A stretch of DNA of 64,000 nucleotides, taken from NCBI GenBank assembly GCA_948099385.1, contig CANUEZ040000208.1, positions 1,364,001-1,428,000 on the forward strand. The letters are read 5' to 3'. Each line of letters opens with the position of its first letter. The first letter of the stretch is position 1. The translations under genes were made by a program, and so were the position numbers. The notes beneath the pieces are model-generated. The model saw nothing but the letters and a program-made list of their open reading frames with translations. It was not told where the DNA came from and searched no databases. Shown one piece after another: positions 1-9,471 of this stretch. Source of the stretch: Fasciola hepatica. Its lineage: Eukaryota; Platyhelminthes; Trematoda; Plagiorchiida; Fasciolidae.

Positions 1-640
1 GGAAACGTGCTTAATCAGTTCAAAAGACGACTTCTCAATAAATCCAAAGCAAAATAGTCAATGAAAACAATATAATTCCGATCAGTATCTGTCTAGCAAC
101 GCTTATAGATCAAACCGTAATGACAAGTGCGAGCAATGCCGTGGCGGAAGCCTTTTACCGTCAATGCGTTTTCGATGAAATCTCATTCGGAAAATATGTG
201 TGCTTCCCCCAAGCATCAGGCAACCCATAGACTGGCATATTTGCTGCAACCTCTTTGTGGACACAAATTCTGTCGGACATGTTTAGAAGCACCATCGGCA
301 TATGGCAGTTCATTTTTCGATCTGAATATGTATAGACCATTCAGTGTACTTTAGATTGGGTTGATTGCTACTTAAACGTCAGTAGACATTGTTTTAGCAG
401 TTTGGTAAGGCAATGGTTTAAGGCTTTTGCAAAAATAAAGGTTTTATGGATACTAACTGAAAGACATTTCTACGTCATTCATGAACAGGTCCCATTCAAT
501 AAAATTCACAGGGAAGCTATTTTTTCCAGGACAGGAAGAGAGAGTATTATTTTTGCATTCAAGGTATTGGCATAATCGGACATGGTAATAGGCTGTTTCC
601 CGTAAAATAGAACTAAATGGATCAGTGAAACAAGCTGGAT
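1..640. other. Stretch with no supported gene
   Basis: No splice-bounded or intact reading frame can be defended here. A short plus-strand tract near 130-230 reads 'FYRQCVFDEISFGKYVCF' and looks mildly protein-like, but it hits a stop at once and has no convincing donor, so it is not called. The stretch ends where Penelope-like sequence starts on the minus strand. Confidence 0.4.
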
Positions 641-644
641 AATT

Positions 645-1600
645 CTATATTATTGGTCTGAGATGCCGTTGCCTGTTAGCGAGGAACTTCACTATTTGCC
701 TAGTTCTGGCTTTCTCGGTTTCCGTCTTGGCAAAGTTGGAACCATCGTTAGGTATAGTCTCCATTTTTTCAACATAGTCCGACTTTTTAGAAAGCACTAT
801 ATCCACCCCCTTATCAGGTCTTTTTACAATCATTTCTACATTATTTTGTAACTCTCTTAGCTTCCTAATATGGTCTATTGTCAGTAAGCCTCTCAGTGTT
901 GGTTCGACCCCACTGTACTGGAAATATGTATCACCAAGGCAGGTTTGTCATTTTCTAGTTCGGTTTGCAATGACGGAAGTAGATCACTCAATTGGGCATA
1001 GAAATTCTCGAATTATACTTCGGTACCCAGCTGTTTGATCTTGTTCGTTGAGCATCAAAACTCAGCCACAGAGATAATACTTCTGGCAGAAATTTGTCTA
1101 GCTCGATGTTGGATAGGTTGTGTACAATTATTTCGGGATTTGATGGAGACTCACCAACAGGTTTTGATCTTCCAATACCTTTTATCAGTGTTTTTCCTTT
1201 CTGATCCACTTGTTTGTGCACGATTGATTGGACATATTCAATGCATTTCTTTTCTTTCTGTTAGTGTTAACTTATCAAGTACGCGGTAAGTTGACCCAAA
1301 AATCCATTCTAAATTCACGAAATGGCTAGACACAGCATCACGCTCATTGAGAGTTTGACGCCGAAGCGACACAACATATATGAATCCGATTCCGTCTCAA
1401 CATAGTTTCGTATTGTTTGGGAAAAACTGATTGATTGATACAGCCATCAAGAATCTGAACTTGAGTTCCCGCCATGGCCAGTTTGGTAGAGAACTTAATA
1501 TACTTATCAAGTCCCCCTAATACCACGAGGTCGTTGGCCTGTTTGAATGGTTCGAAAAACCCCTCAGTGCACATTTGGAAAACTCAGGTTGGTGAACAAG
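645..1600 (-). mobile_element. Penelope-like retroelement, N-terminal half, decayed
   Basis: Read on the minus strand from about 1574 downwards, conceptual translation gives in order 'GFFEPFKQAN', 'KFSTKLAMAG', 'HNLSNIELDKFLPEVLSLW' and, at 833-645, 'RPDKGVDIVLSKKSDYVEKM'. These match in order and spacing the N-terminal region and early reverse transcriptase of Penelope-like elements. They are also clearly homologous to the plus-strand copy at 48600-50690 in this window, which has 'GFFGQLKQAK', 'HNLSSISLNKTLLEVLSL' and 'KPDNGVGIVILNKSDYTEKM'. Frames change several times between the blocks, so this copy is dead. The catalytic palm motifs would lie beyond the 645 end and are missing. Orientation and family are well supported; the exact ends are not. 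Confidence 0.85.
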
Positions 1601-1700
1601 CTCGTTTTCAGTGATTCCTAATCATGCCAATGCAACACAATATATATGGCTAGATGCATAAGGGATATGGTCAGCAAAAATCGTGTCAGGGATCATTGTT
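1600..1700 (-). repeat. Penelope-like 5' leader / terminal repeat segment
   Basis: On the minus strand this segment carries the 'AAAACGAGCTTGTT' type motif just upstream of the N-terminal coding part. The same motif precedes the plus copy at about 48590-48615 and closes the inverted arms at 21910 and 22690. It therefore looks like the shared Penelope leader, here lying between a downstream coding start and an upstream endonuclease end. Confidence 0.6.
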
Positions 1701-1705
1701 CACAC

Positions 1706-1910
1706 CTAGTATGGTACAGGATTATCCGGAGACCAGTTTGAATGGACTAATACGTTCTCAACATGTAAGCTTTCGGACGTTCTTGGAATTGACGTTGGGT
1801 GGGGAGTGGGCCAGGGTAGACTGAGTGCATGCATAAATTTCTCCTGAGCACATAAAGGGGGTTGTGGAGGCGAATACCGACCGCCAGTAGGATGGAGCCA
1901 AACCAACAGT
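1706..1910 (-). mobile_element. Penelope-like GIY-YIG endonuclease, C-terminal end
   Basis: The minus-strand frame contains 'PPLCAQEKFMHALSLPWP', which corresponds to the conserved end of the Penelope GIY-YIG endonuclease. The copy at 22080-22472 has 'PSLCSQKRFVKALKLPWP' in the same place, and the minus copy near 47.4 kb has 'PTLCAQKRLTQNVCLPW'. Only the last part of the domain is present; the GIY and YIG strands are missing. It lies immediately upstream, on the minus strand, of a leader and the N-terminal half of a second copy. Confidence 0.75.
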
Positions 1911-1924
1911 GACAGGCTTACTGA

Positions 1925-2130
1925 CGATAAGTCATACTAAAACTCTAAGAGAGTTACAAAAGAATAAAGAAGTGATTAAAACAAGACCTGACAAGGGGGC
2001 GAGTATAGTGCTTCTTTAAACTTGTAAATTGAAGATGAACTTCAGCTGGACTTCGGTAGCTCCCAGAAAAGCATTCTTTCTTGTCTCCAAACATCGGAAT
2101 TCGTCGAAATATTGGAATAACAAGAAAAGA
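1925..2130 (+). mobile_element. Penelope-like reverse transcriptase fragment, opposite strand
   Basis: The plus-strand frame gives 'KTLRELQKNKEVIKTRPDKG' followed by 'ASIVLL', the pre-palm block of Penelope-like reverse transcriptases. It has the same RPDKG signature as the 645-833 fragment but runs on the opposite strand. It breaks at a stop after about 30 codons, and a frame-shifted tract follows ('FQLDFGSSQKSILSCLQ'). This is a separate, more decayed insertion than the minus-strand pieces beside it. Confidence 0.65.
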
Positions 2131-2459
2131 GTACCAACAGTTTGAGAGGACCTGATGTTTAGAATGAGTTTAACGTTGATGGACACAAGCTAAACAGTTG
2201 ACTATCACCATCAGCAAAATTGCAGTACACTGTTTTGTCGATGACTCAGAGTCTGCATGAATCTAGCAGATCAATTGCTCCACATTCGTTAGCAACGCAT
2301 AAAAATATGCTGACTGTATCATCGTGATCTGCCTTGGCTGAACACTAGCAAATCTTACGTTATCACGTGAACCAGTGAAGCTTCATCATATCGCTAAAAA
2401 TAAAGCCCCTATCAATTTTCTTACTTCTTTTCTTCTTCTTCAGGTAAAAATGTGATCAG
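2131..2459. other. Probable intron or upstream sequence
   Basis: No coding signal was found. The last 40 bases are a strong pyrimidine tract (TTCTTACTTCTTTTCTTC) ending in CAG at 2443, like a splice acceptor. Every frame opened by that AG soon meets a stop, so the exon is placed from the next AG at 2459. Confidence 0.4.
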
Positions 2460-2668
2460 TCGTTACTGGAGATTATTGTGGAGATCAAAGTGAGGCTTAC
2501 ACATTGTGCAGAATTTCAAACAAACTCGAGCGTTGATATACAAATAGAGGGCAGATTTGAAGGAAACCAAATGAATGAAACATTATCAGTTGGCATTTTA
2601 AAAGAGCAACGACCGATCACCGAACTCCATCTTGTGATGCAGACCAATACTTTGGATGTGTACCCAGG
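2460..2668 (+). CDS. Exon 1 (of those visible): sequon-rich extracellular protein
   Basis: Open frame of 69 codons plus two bases, ending at a good donor (CCCAGG|GTAAGC). The peptide includes 'EIKVRLTHCAEF', 'TNSSVDIQIEGRFEG' and 'MNETLSVGILKEQ', with two N-glycosylation sequons (NSS, NET) and alternating hydrophobic residues typical of beta sandwiches. The donor leaves phase 2, and the next proposed exon at 3875 enters in phase 2. The start is uncertain because the strongest acceptor (2443) leads to stops, so AG at 2459 was chosen. No upstream first exon or initiator methionine was found. I do not recognise the domain. Confidence 0.5.
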
Positions 2669-3874
2669 GTAAGCTGCACTGGAAACGCTTCGGTGATTTC
2701 CAGAGAACGTCCGCTCCTGGATGCACCATAGGAAAATGTGCAGAATTTCGTGCAAACAAACCTGCTTTCATTTCACTTGGGTTTGAGGTTGAGCAGAAAG
2801 GGAATTTTTTTGTTGACTTGATTTGCGGAACATTATTACATTAAAAGGAAAAACTATTTGCTAACAACCGACAATCTTCGGAACATTTCAAATTCGCCTT
2901 TGAGTGTATTTGGCAAAACATTGTTAAACAATGATATGCAGACACATACATTCTTCGTCGGCTGTCTGGCAGTCTTCAGGATAAATTTTATATCTTGAAT
3001 GGCAAAGTCTGATTGTTGCTCTATATGGCTTCTCCCCAGTAGGAAACATTTGATAAGACATAACGGCCTTTGAAAAAGGTTCCACGTTGTTGAGATTAAA
3101 AATATGCAACTCCATATGCTATCGCTAGACAATTTTCCTCAAACTTACTTCCACCGAATACCGAAATAAACAGAAGCTCTAATGAAAACTGGCTTCTTTG
3201 AAGGATCATTTTTTCTGATCACTCTGCGCGTAATACGCATTCTGCGAACGGTTCCGTGTTCAAAAGAAATGAGAAAATGGATCATTCATTGTCTCACGGG
3301 TAGGAGTGAAATCCCTTTTCGGTGTAATATTCACAATCCTACCTCTTCGACGAAGTGGATTAGCTACATTCTTCGTTATTGTCAAATGTTTCAACGAGCG
3401 TTTAAATTCATTAGATCCTTTATAAGTCTGGCATATACATGGTAGTCTTCCCATTAGCAGACGAGAAGCTACCAACAATGTCCACTATTTGATAGAGAAA
3501 TGTGCTTCCTATTCCGACCGATCTCTTTCTTCAATCATGTTTAATATGAATTCAGCGATTGCGATTGCTATCTCGATAATTGTGTCCTTGAGCTCGATGT
3601 CACATTTCGAGATAATCAGGAGTAGCCTTCTTTAAAATCACGACAACAGATTTTTAAAGTATCACTCCTACAGTGTACACTAACATCTTACACCATCTCA
3701 TACTTCATTGTTTTTGATCCTGTATCCGCGAATTCTACTTTTGATGTCTAGTGTAAAACAGGATTTCATATTATTGCATCACGCAACAGATTCATTTGGT
3801 TTATGCATGTATTTCACATGTATACGTCTCTGACTGCAGCCTGGAATACTGCTTCCCTTTTATTATCCGTTTAG
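2669..3874 (+). other. Intron, 1206 bp, with unassigned open frames
   Basis: GTAAGC at the left end; a pyrimidine-rich acceptor (CTTCCCTTTTATTATCC then TTTAG) at the right end. Inside, 3182-3478 is open on both strands for 70-90 codons, but neither translation is recognisable and neither has good splice sites. Nothing else can be supported. Confidence 0.45.
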
Positions 3875-4046
3875 GAACACAGTAGTGATAAATGCAACCC
3901 TGAAAAATACCGAAACATCTCAAGGCGAATGTCGGTCAGTGGTTTTGGTTCTACACAACAGTGCTTGGGTCAAGAATGTGTATTTAACACACAGGAATAA
4001 GAAAACCACATTGAACAAAACGGATACTCGTAGGATGGATATCATG
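3875..4046 (+). CDS. Exon 2: sequon-rich extracellular protein
   Basis: Enters in phase 2 after a strong acceptor and runs 57 codons to a textbook donor (ATCATG|GTAAGT), leaving phase 0. The phase-2 entry completes a Gly codon from exon 1. The peptide begins 'NTVVINATLKNT' and continues 'SVVLVLHNSAWVKNVYLT', an alternating-strand pattern like an immunoglobulin-type or similar beta sandwich; NAT is a sequon. Two strong splice sites, a stop-free frame and matching phase make this one of the better-supported exons in the window, although no family was recognised. Confidence 0.65.
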
Positions 4047-4657
4047 GTAAGTAGTGTCTTCTGACCAGCTGGATTTGAATCAGCCAAAATAGCATACACT
4101 ATATTCTGAAATTTCACGTACCTCATCGCCTTGTCAACAAGTGTCGTAGTTAATTTATGTCACTATTGTCCGAACAACTCGTAGTATCCAGCTACAAGCA
4201 AATTGCACTCGCTAAGTATCCCACATTAATTCCGTCCGTATTCTTCTTTGTACAAACATTGTTTTGACGTTTGCCTCGTAATTTGGTCGGATTTGTAGGC
4301 CACGTAATTTGCGTGTACTATTCAATTAAGTGACCGGCGACAGAACTGCGGCTGGCACTGTCGAACATCGATGGACTTTTGGAATCAATTCATTATTTAC
4401 TTATAGTAAAACACCCTGGAAGAAAACTATGATATACGGACTGCCCCACATCCTAATGGTGATTGAAACGTGATAGATTATTGAATTTCGTGTTTCCGTA
4501 TCCAATAGGATCATAGAGATGCAATGAGACGCAAACCAGCATTAGAAATATGAATAATCTTTAGGTGCAAATTATCATAATATTTCCTAGGAATTATTAC
4601 TTCTCTTCTAATAACATGGATTCGCTTCGGATCTGAAGGAGTTATTTTCGTTTCTAG

Positions 4658-4731
4658 GTTAAGTCATTGCGTGTTCCATGCGTGAAACTCATTCGACTCC
4701 TAAAAGAACAGCTTAACTTTTCTCGAAAACG
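4658..4731 (+). CDS. Exon 3: small exon, sequon-rich protein
   Basis: Short exon of 24 codons plus two bases after a good acceptor (TTTTCGTTTCTAG). The peptide is 'VKSLRVPCVKLIRLLKEQLN' followed by 'FSRK', giving another sequon (NFS). Phase 0 in matches exon 2 and phase 2 out matches exon 4. The donor (AACG|GTAACC) is moderate. On length alone it could be chance; the phase match on both sides is the main support. Confidence 0.45.
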
Positions 4732-4768
4732 GTAACCCCATTTTAATCACATTTCAATCATCAGCTAG
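4732..4768 (+). other. Micro-intron, 37 bp
   Basis: GTAACC at the left, CTAG at the right, and a possible branch site (TTAATCAC) between. An alternative acceptor four bases earlier (4764) would break phase, so 4768 was chosen. Introns of 30-40 bp are known from trematode genes. Confidence 0.4.
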
Positions 4769-4940
4769 TGTGCCGGCAAGTGTGAAACTTTATCATTTGT
4801 ATTATCGTGGATTCATCGGTCTGAAATCCAAAAACACGATTGTATTTGATCAGAATTCAAATGTATGCAACCTCTTTTGCCACCTGACACGGCAAGCTGC
4901 CCTGAATCAATTTGGTTTCGCTGCAAGACATTCTGACTTG
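4769..4940 (+). CDS. Exon 4: cysteine-containing segment, sequon-rich protein
   Basis: Phase 2 in, 57 codons, phase 0 out (GACTTG|GTAAAT). The peptide includes 'KLYHLYYRGFIGLKSKN' and 'VCNLFCHLTRQAALNQFGFA'. The Cys-x3-Cys pair followed by an aromatic/glycine FGFA stretch is loosely like a WSC or PAN-type motif, but too little matches to assign it. It is separated from exon 5 by a 72-bp intron containing an ideal branch-point-like TACTAATC. Confidence 0.6.
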
Positions 4941-5012
4941 GTAAATTAGACGTATCTGGAATACTAATCGGATTCATTGAGCGAAGAATGCTGCCATGAA
5001 ATTAACATACAG

Positions 5013-5346
5013 GTTTCACCCACAGAAGCAATTACCCTTGTTCTACGGCATGAGCTTACCGTAATTGGTGGATCTGCTGTTAAGATGTCATTCATCTCAG
5101 TTTCCTTCCGCCACACGCGAGTGTGGTTGACACTCAGGGAAATGAGATCTGTTACCAACTGGATCCGCACTGGTTTATCAGTTAGGAAATCACCTCGTGC
5201 AATGAATCCTGCGTTCAATTTCAAAATCATTATTGCAAATTATAATTGTACTGATTCATGTTACATAATAATCCGACAACTGTGTCACATTAACCAAGGT
5301 CACTCAATTTTTAACTCAACCAGCCACTGTGAATCGAAAATTACCG
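5013..5346 (+). CDS. Exon 5: beta-rich extracellular segment
   Basis: Longest early exon, 111 codons plus one base, with acceptor TTAACATACAG and donor ATTACCG|GTATGT. Phase 0 in fits exon 4 and phase 1 out fits exon 6. The peptide contains 'EAITLVLRHELTVIGGSAVK', 'NPAFNFKIIIANYNCTDSCY' and 'NSTSHCESK', with sequons NCT and NST and several cysteines. It has the strand-like hydrophobic periodicity of an extracellular domain but no family signature that I recognise. The frame happens to stay open about 15 codons beyond the donor. Confidence 0.65.
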
Positions 5347-5639
5347 GTATGTGGAATTATGGCAGCTTTAATTTAACGGAGTTTTGAGCATCAAGGCTTC
5401 ATCAGAACTTCATCGAGACAAATATCTTTTGCGTAATTAATTGTGGCAATATTTGTGAAACTGAGAAAAACAGTAACCGGTAACGTCACACATTAAACAT
5501 GTATCCACTTGAAATGAAAACAGGAGAAAGACTAGAAGCCTCCTATTCTTGAGTGAAAATATTGGTGACGAATGCAACACAATGGTACCATCCTAGGATC
5601 TGACGTTGAATTACTTCAAAATGTTTGGTCATATGCAAG

Positions 5640-5788
5640 CTAGTAAAGCTGGGAGAAACAATTCCGTCATACGAATTTCGGTCAAGCCTGCTGGAACAAG
5701 AGTCACTTGTTTACGGGATAACTTTATTCATCCCAAAGAAAATAACGGGGTTCACAGGACCAGGGAACTTAAATTTGTTCATTTCCTA
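5640..5788 (+). CDS. Exon 6: sequon-rich protein
   Basis: Enters in phase 1 after CATATGCAAG and leaves in phase 0 at TTCCTA|GTATAC; both phases fit exons 5 and 7. The peptide begins 'SKAGRNNSVIRISVKPAGTR' and ends 'RTRELKFVHFL', with one sequon (NNS). The acceptor lacks a strong pyrimidine tract, so the left edge is less certain than the frame. Confidence 0.5.
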
Positions 5789-6062
5789 GTATACCTTATC
5801 TTAACAAGTAGAATAATCCGAGTCAGATAGTCACTACTCTGACAAAAGTTACCGATCTCCAAGGTTTTTCTTTTGAATCACTCTGTTTACAAAACACCGA
5901 TTCGAAATATTTTAGGTATTTTAAAATAGCTAATATTGTTATTTATATATCTCATTATCTAAAATCATGATAAACACAGGGAAAAACCTTTCAGCATAAG
6001 AAGAACAACTACTCAGCCTAATTTCTGAGCAGTAAAATTGTCACATTTTTACTCTGCTTCAG

Positions 6063-6264
6063 ACTGTTGAATTGTTTGCAGATGATACATGGAATGTGAC
6101 CGTCAATGTTCAATTCAACCAAACCTTCGATTTGTCAAAATATTCCAGACTCGCAATATTATCGTTGACACTAATGGTATTTTGTGAATTGGAGCATCCC
6201 ATTGATGGTCATGAACAGGCTCTCACCTATGGGTTGAGAAACGTTGTCTTACATTCAGCCTGCC
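6063..6264 (+). CDS. Exon 7: beta-rich extracellular segment
   Basis: Good acceptor (TTTTTACTCTGCTTCAG) and good donor (GCCTGCC|GTGAGT); phase 0 in, phase 1 out. The peptide opens 'TVELFADDTWNVTVNVQFNQ' and continues 'KYSRLAILSLTLMVF'. Sequons NVT and NQT lie six residues apart. The strand pattern resembles exons 2 and 5, which may mean repeated sandwich modules. Confidence 0.65.
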
Positions 6265-7155
6265 GTGAGTACTGGTCATAAAATTTCTATTCATCACGGT
6301 TCACAGGAGGAAGATATCCTACCGAACCACGCGCTCACTCCATATAACGAACCTGTTATTTAATCCCAACAATGATTATTTTTATTATTTGGTTCCTTTC
6401 TGGTTTCATATATAATTCCTAGTCGATATAAATCGTAAGTGATTTTACACGATTCCAGTCAACAGAGCTTGCAATTTAGTTCTCAGACTTTGTCACCAAC
6501 CGTGGTAAATTCATTAGGTTGGAAGTAAATGTGTCCACACTTTTGCGCCTTTAGGTAACGACAAATCTACTCGCATCAGTCATATCTAATAAACCATTCG
6601 AAGATGCGAAATCGAAATCACAACCTCATGATTCGTAGACAGCCGATCTACCGTCTGTGGTCGGGTTCACGACAATGAATAAGGGATCCCTAAGTAACCA
6701 GCAGCATTCCAGCGCATCGTAACATCAATCCATTCTGCCACGTTCATCTCAAATGTGTTTCGTTAACTAGCCAAAACCTGGCAGATAGAATTGAAATTTG
6801 ATATGTAATAATAACTGAGAATTCTGACCCCTTATTATTGAATTTTAAAGTTGACCGTTGCAAATTCACACAAACTACGAGATTGAATAAATATGCCTAT
6901 TTTTATGAGAACAGTTGCCATATTTTTCAGACTTCGTCTCTGCGAGTCTGCAATATTCATGTAATAGGTTGATTGGTCTGACCTATGGTGGAGGGGATAG
7001 TCATCAAATTAAAAATTTATGATATAGACAAATTACGACCATCAATAATATCGCACGATGAACCAGTGTAAATCTAATTACAAAAGAACACTGATTGAAA
7101 TCTGATGTACCTAACCGATTCCTCGCCATCACCAAGTTATTCAAGTTCGTCACAG
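6265..7155 (+). other. Intron, 891 bp
   Basis: AT-rich, with no recognisable element or extra exon. It is bounded by GTGAGT on the left and TTCGTCACAG on the right. Confidence 0.4.
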
Positions 7156-7529
7156 TTCACATTGATTATTTCATAATTCTAACTTTGAACTCGCACGGTA
7201 TAACTGGATACATTTCATCCATTCACATACCCCCACGTCATAAAGATCAGTTTACTGATCTCGTCGATCACAAGTCGGACAAGGTTGGCGATTGCCAGGT
7301 GACAACATGGTCATCTGCCTATCCAAGTAGCCATTGGCTTTCCACGGCATATGTTACAGATGAATTGCTGGCGGGATTACCTTTTGATTGGCGCCACTGG
7401 ACTATACTTCTGGGTACAATGAGCGATTTGCACTACATCCGCATCGACATCAAACGAATGGAGGTGCAAGCTTTCGCAGGCTCTATTTCGTTAACAACTG
7501 ATGGGCTGGCATTCTCGGCCATTGGGGAG
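7156..7529 (+). CDS. Exon 8: first half of discoidin (F5/8 type C)-like region
   Basis: 124 complete codons, phase 1 in and phase 0 out (GGGGAG|GTCAGT), joining exons 7 and 9 in frame. The peptide includes 'ITGYISSIHIPP', 'SSAYPSSHWLSTAYV', 'LLGTMSDLHYIRIDIKR' and 'SISLTTDGLAFSAIGE'. A tryptophan-containing stretch, a strand resembling the conserved binding-sheet strand and an S-x-DG-type turn fit the first half of an F5/8C (discoidin) domain when read with exon 9. A second acceptor at 7245 keeps the same phase, so the exon could start there. Confidence 0.6.
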
Positions 7530-8283
7530 GTCAGTTTATCAAGCGAATGTTTATCTGCGACACTAACTTACGATTATCATATATTATGTATGGAGAATGC
7601 TGCAATTCACACTCATTTACAGGTTTTTCTATGTATGCAACTTGCCGATTTCCCGAATCTAGGCAATATTTCAACCTCAATAAAATTTTTAAAAGAATGG
7701 ACACACTTTTATTCACTGAAACAATCGAGTATATACCCAGTTACCATATCATCCAGCTGAGACTTTATATCATTCACCACTGCTTCAAAGCCATCACCTT
7801 TAGATGTTCACCGCCCAGCACTAAAATAAATGGTAACATTTAGAAAATCTTTCTGAAAGTAAGAGATAACAATCGAAGGCAGTGCAACTGAACACTCGTC
7901 TGGTAAAAGAGTTTATGATTATTTTGAAAATAAAAACAAACCATCCCAGCGAGTCTGAGGCGTCAGACGATAACTGTGCGCAATCAATTTGTTTTCAATG
8001 TGTTCGCGAGATTTTCAACCAGTCGATGTGACATCACAAACCCAACAACCTCGGGAGATGGGAGACAGATTTCACTGTGTAAAATCAATGCTAGGTAAAA
8101 CTTACGAGAGGTTTTCAGAAACCGATTGGTTCTTGACGATGAAACAACGTTTCATCACTCCAAACCAAGCAATATGATAAATTTTTTTTTATTTAGTCAT
8201 AGAACTAACACTTATTCGCATAGAATAAATGAGAAGCAATCACTGCAATGCATTTTGTCTCTCCCATATAATGCTCCGTGAAG
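7530..8283 (+). other. Intron, 754 bp
   Basis: Contains a 98-codon plus-strand open frame (7547-7843) overlapping exon 8's frame and an A/T-rich tract at 8180-8200, neither with coding signatures. No repeat was recognised. Confidence 0.35.
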
Positions 8284-8512
8284 TTCAAAGCAAATCACGG
8301 GGAATTCAGCATGCACATTGATTCCATCCGTGCAACATTCCAGGAAACGTTCTTCGCGGACCATGAAGGTACATTTACCTGTGTGTTCCGCTGGCCGATT
8401 CAAGCTCGCGGGATTCGTATTGTCCCCAAAAGAGACGTGATCAAGCAAAACATTTCTCCTGCATCTATTCGTCTTTACGGAATTCAGCATCAAAGAGATA
8501 ATTACCAATTCG
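8284..8512 (+). CDS. Exon 9: second half of discoidin (F5/8 type C)-like region
   Basis: 76 codons plus one base; phase 0 in matches exon 8 and the donor TTCG|GTAAGT is near-consensus. The C-terminal part reads 'FTCVFRWPIQARGIRIVPKR' then 'SPASIRLYGIQ'. This is the hallmark end of F5/8C domains: an aromatic, P-I-x-A-R, a hydrophobic R-I-x-P strand, then the final 'LYG' strand. Such domains bind phospholipid, glycan or collagen ligands at the cell surface; the ligand here is unknown. The N-terminal half of the domain is more diverged than the C-terminal half. Confidence 0.65.
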
Positions 8513-8896
8513 GTAAGTTTAAATGAAACTTTTTGATTAGCTTGCAAATAATTCTATATCACCCGACCTACTTTTTATCAAAATTTAGTAGTACTGGTAA
8601 CATATTTTGGATAAACATCTCTGAACTCTCAAAACTTTGTTCGGATTACTGCAAGGTTCCAAGCGAAATCTTTATCGAATCTAGCTCGTTTGATTAAACT
8701 CATATTAGGAAGAAATTATGGAATATGCAGATCTAGGCTGCGTCTCACCTCGTATACTCGTTGGACAACATAACAGCGATTTCTTGAAACAACCAGGCAA
8801 CGTATAATTTTTCCTCAATCTGTGCCACGAGAACAGCAAAACACATTTTGATTCGAATCTTCTTTGCATTCATATCCCTGTGTCATTCCTCTCAAG

Positions 8897-9068
8897 TTCG
8901 AGTCACGTGCACCAAGACTCCCGAAATCACTGCTGGTATTCAATCGTTCTTATATCTACGCCAAAAATGCACTGATTGTCTGCCAACCAGTTCCAGGAAT
9001 GGGAACATTTTTACAGGCAAAAAGGGCATGTGCTGGTGCCGATGAGGAGAATCCGCAGATATGGTTTG
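8897..9068 (+). CDS. Exon 10: start of C-type-lectin-like domain
   Basis: Open 57-codon frame ending at TTTG|GTAGGT in phase 1. The peptide includes 'SLLVFNRSYIYAKNALIVCQ' and 'GTFLQAKRACAG', which matches the conserved 'W/F-x-x-A-x-x-x-C' helix of C-type-lectin-like domains. The acceptor at 8896 (CATTCCTCTCAAG) opens phase 0, but exon 9 leaves phase 1. Either a small exon is missing between them, or the true acceptor is the phase-1 AG at 8990, which would shorten the exon to the lectin helix. The alternative frame from 8897 reaches a stop at 9043. Confidence 0.55.
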
Positions 9069-9099
9069 GTAGGTTCGAATTAAGTTACTAATTGTGGTG

Positions 9100-9100
<1 letters not shown>

Positions 9101-9159
<59 letters not shown>

Positions 9160-9160
9160 A
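9101..9160. repeat. (AT)n microsatellite inside a 139-bp intron
   Basis: About 60 bases of AT dinucleotide with one TG interruption. It makes up nearly half of the intron between two lectin-domain exons. Confidence 0.95.
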
Positions 9161-9207
9161 ATTTCTTGACTTTGAATACCGCGATTGATAAACATATTAT
9201 TTTCTAG

Positions 9208-9471
9208 ATATTGGTCCCATGGTCTCGCAAGTTTTGACGTATCAACTTGTGGACAAACTATTATTTGGATTGGGACCGGAGAGCCACAGTCTTGTATTCA
9301 CTACAGGTCTACAAAAACCCTGGATAGGATTGACTTTCCGAGGTTATCGGGATTACATCACGGACAAACATCATATAAATGCCACTTATTTACCTTGGGA
9401 CGAGTCTAACACATTCAACAGGAACTTGACTGGCAATATGTGTGCAACATTTCCAGTGGGAAATTGGAGCT
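9208..9471 (+). CDS. Exon 11: core of C-type-lectin-like domain
   Basis: Phase 1 in (TTATTTTCTAG) and phase 1 out (GGAGCT|GTGAGT), 87 codons. The peptide shows the C-type-lectin-like core in order: 'KPWIGLTFRGY' (the WIGL box), 'NATYLPWDESNTFNRNLTG' (W before the binding loop) and 'NMCATFPVGNWS' (the C-A and G-x-W motif). Three sequons (NAT, NLT and, at the end, NWS) are present. The calcium-ligand EPN/QPD-WND signature is not obvious, so sugar binding cannot be assumed. Order and spacing relative to exon 10 fit the fold well. Confidence 0.75.

Noticed and set aside
3182..3478. Overlapping 70-90 codon frames on both strands, minus frame faintly like a Penelope linker region
   Set aside because: No conserved block matched in order, and the neighbouring sequence shows no endonuclease or polymerase.
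7547..7843. 98-codon plus frame inside an intron
   Set aside because: Lies past the exon 8 donor, has no acceptor of its own and no motif.
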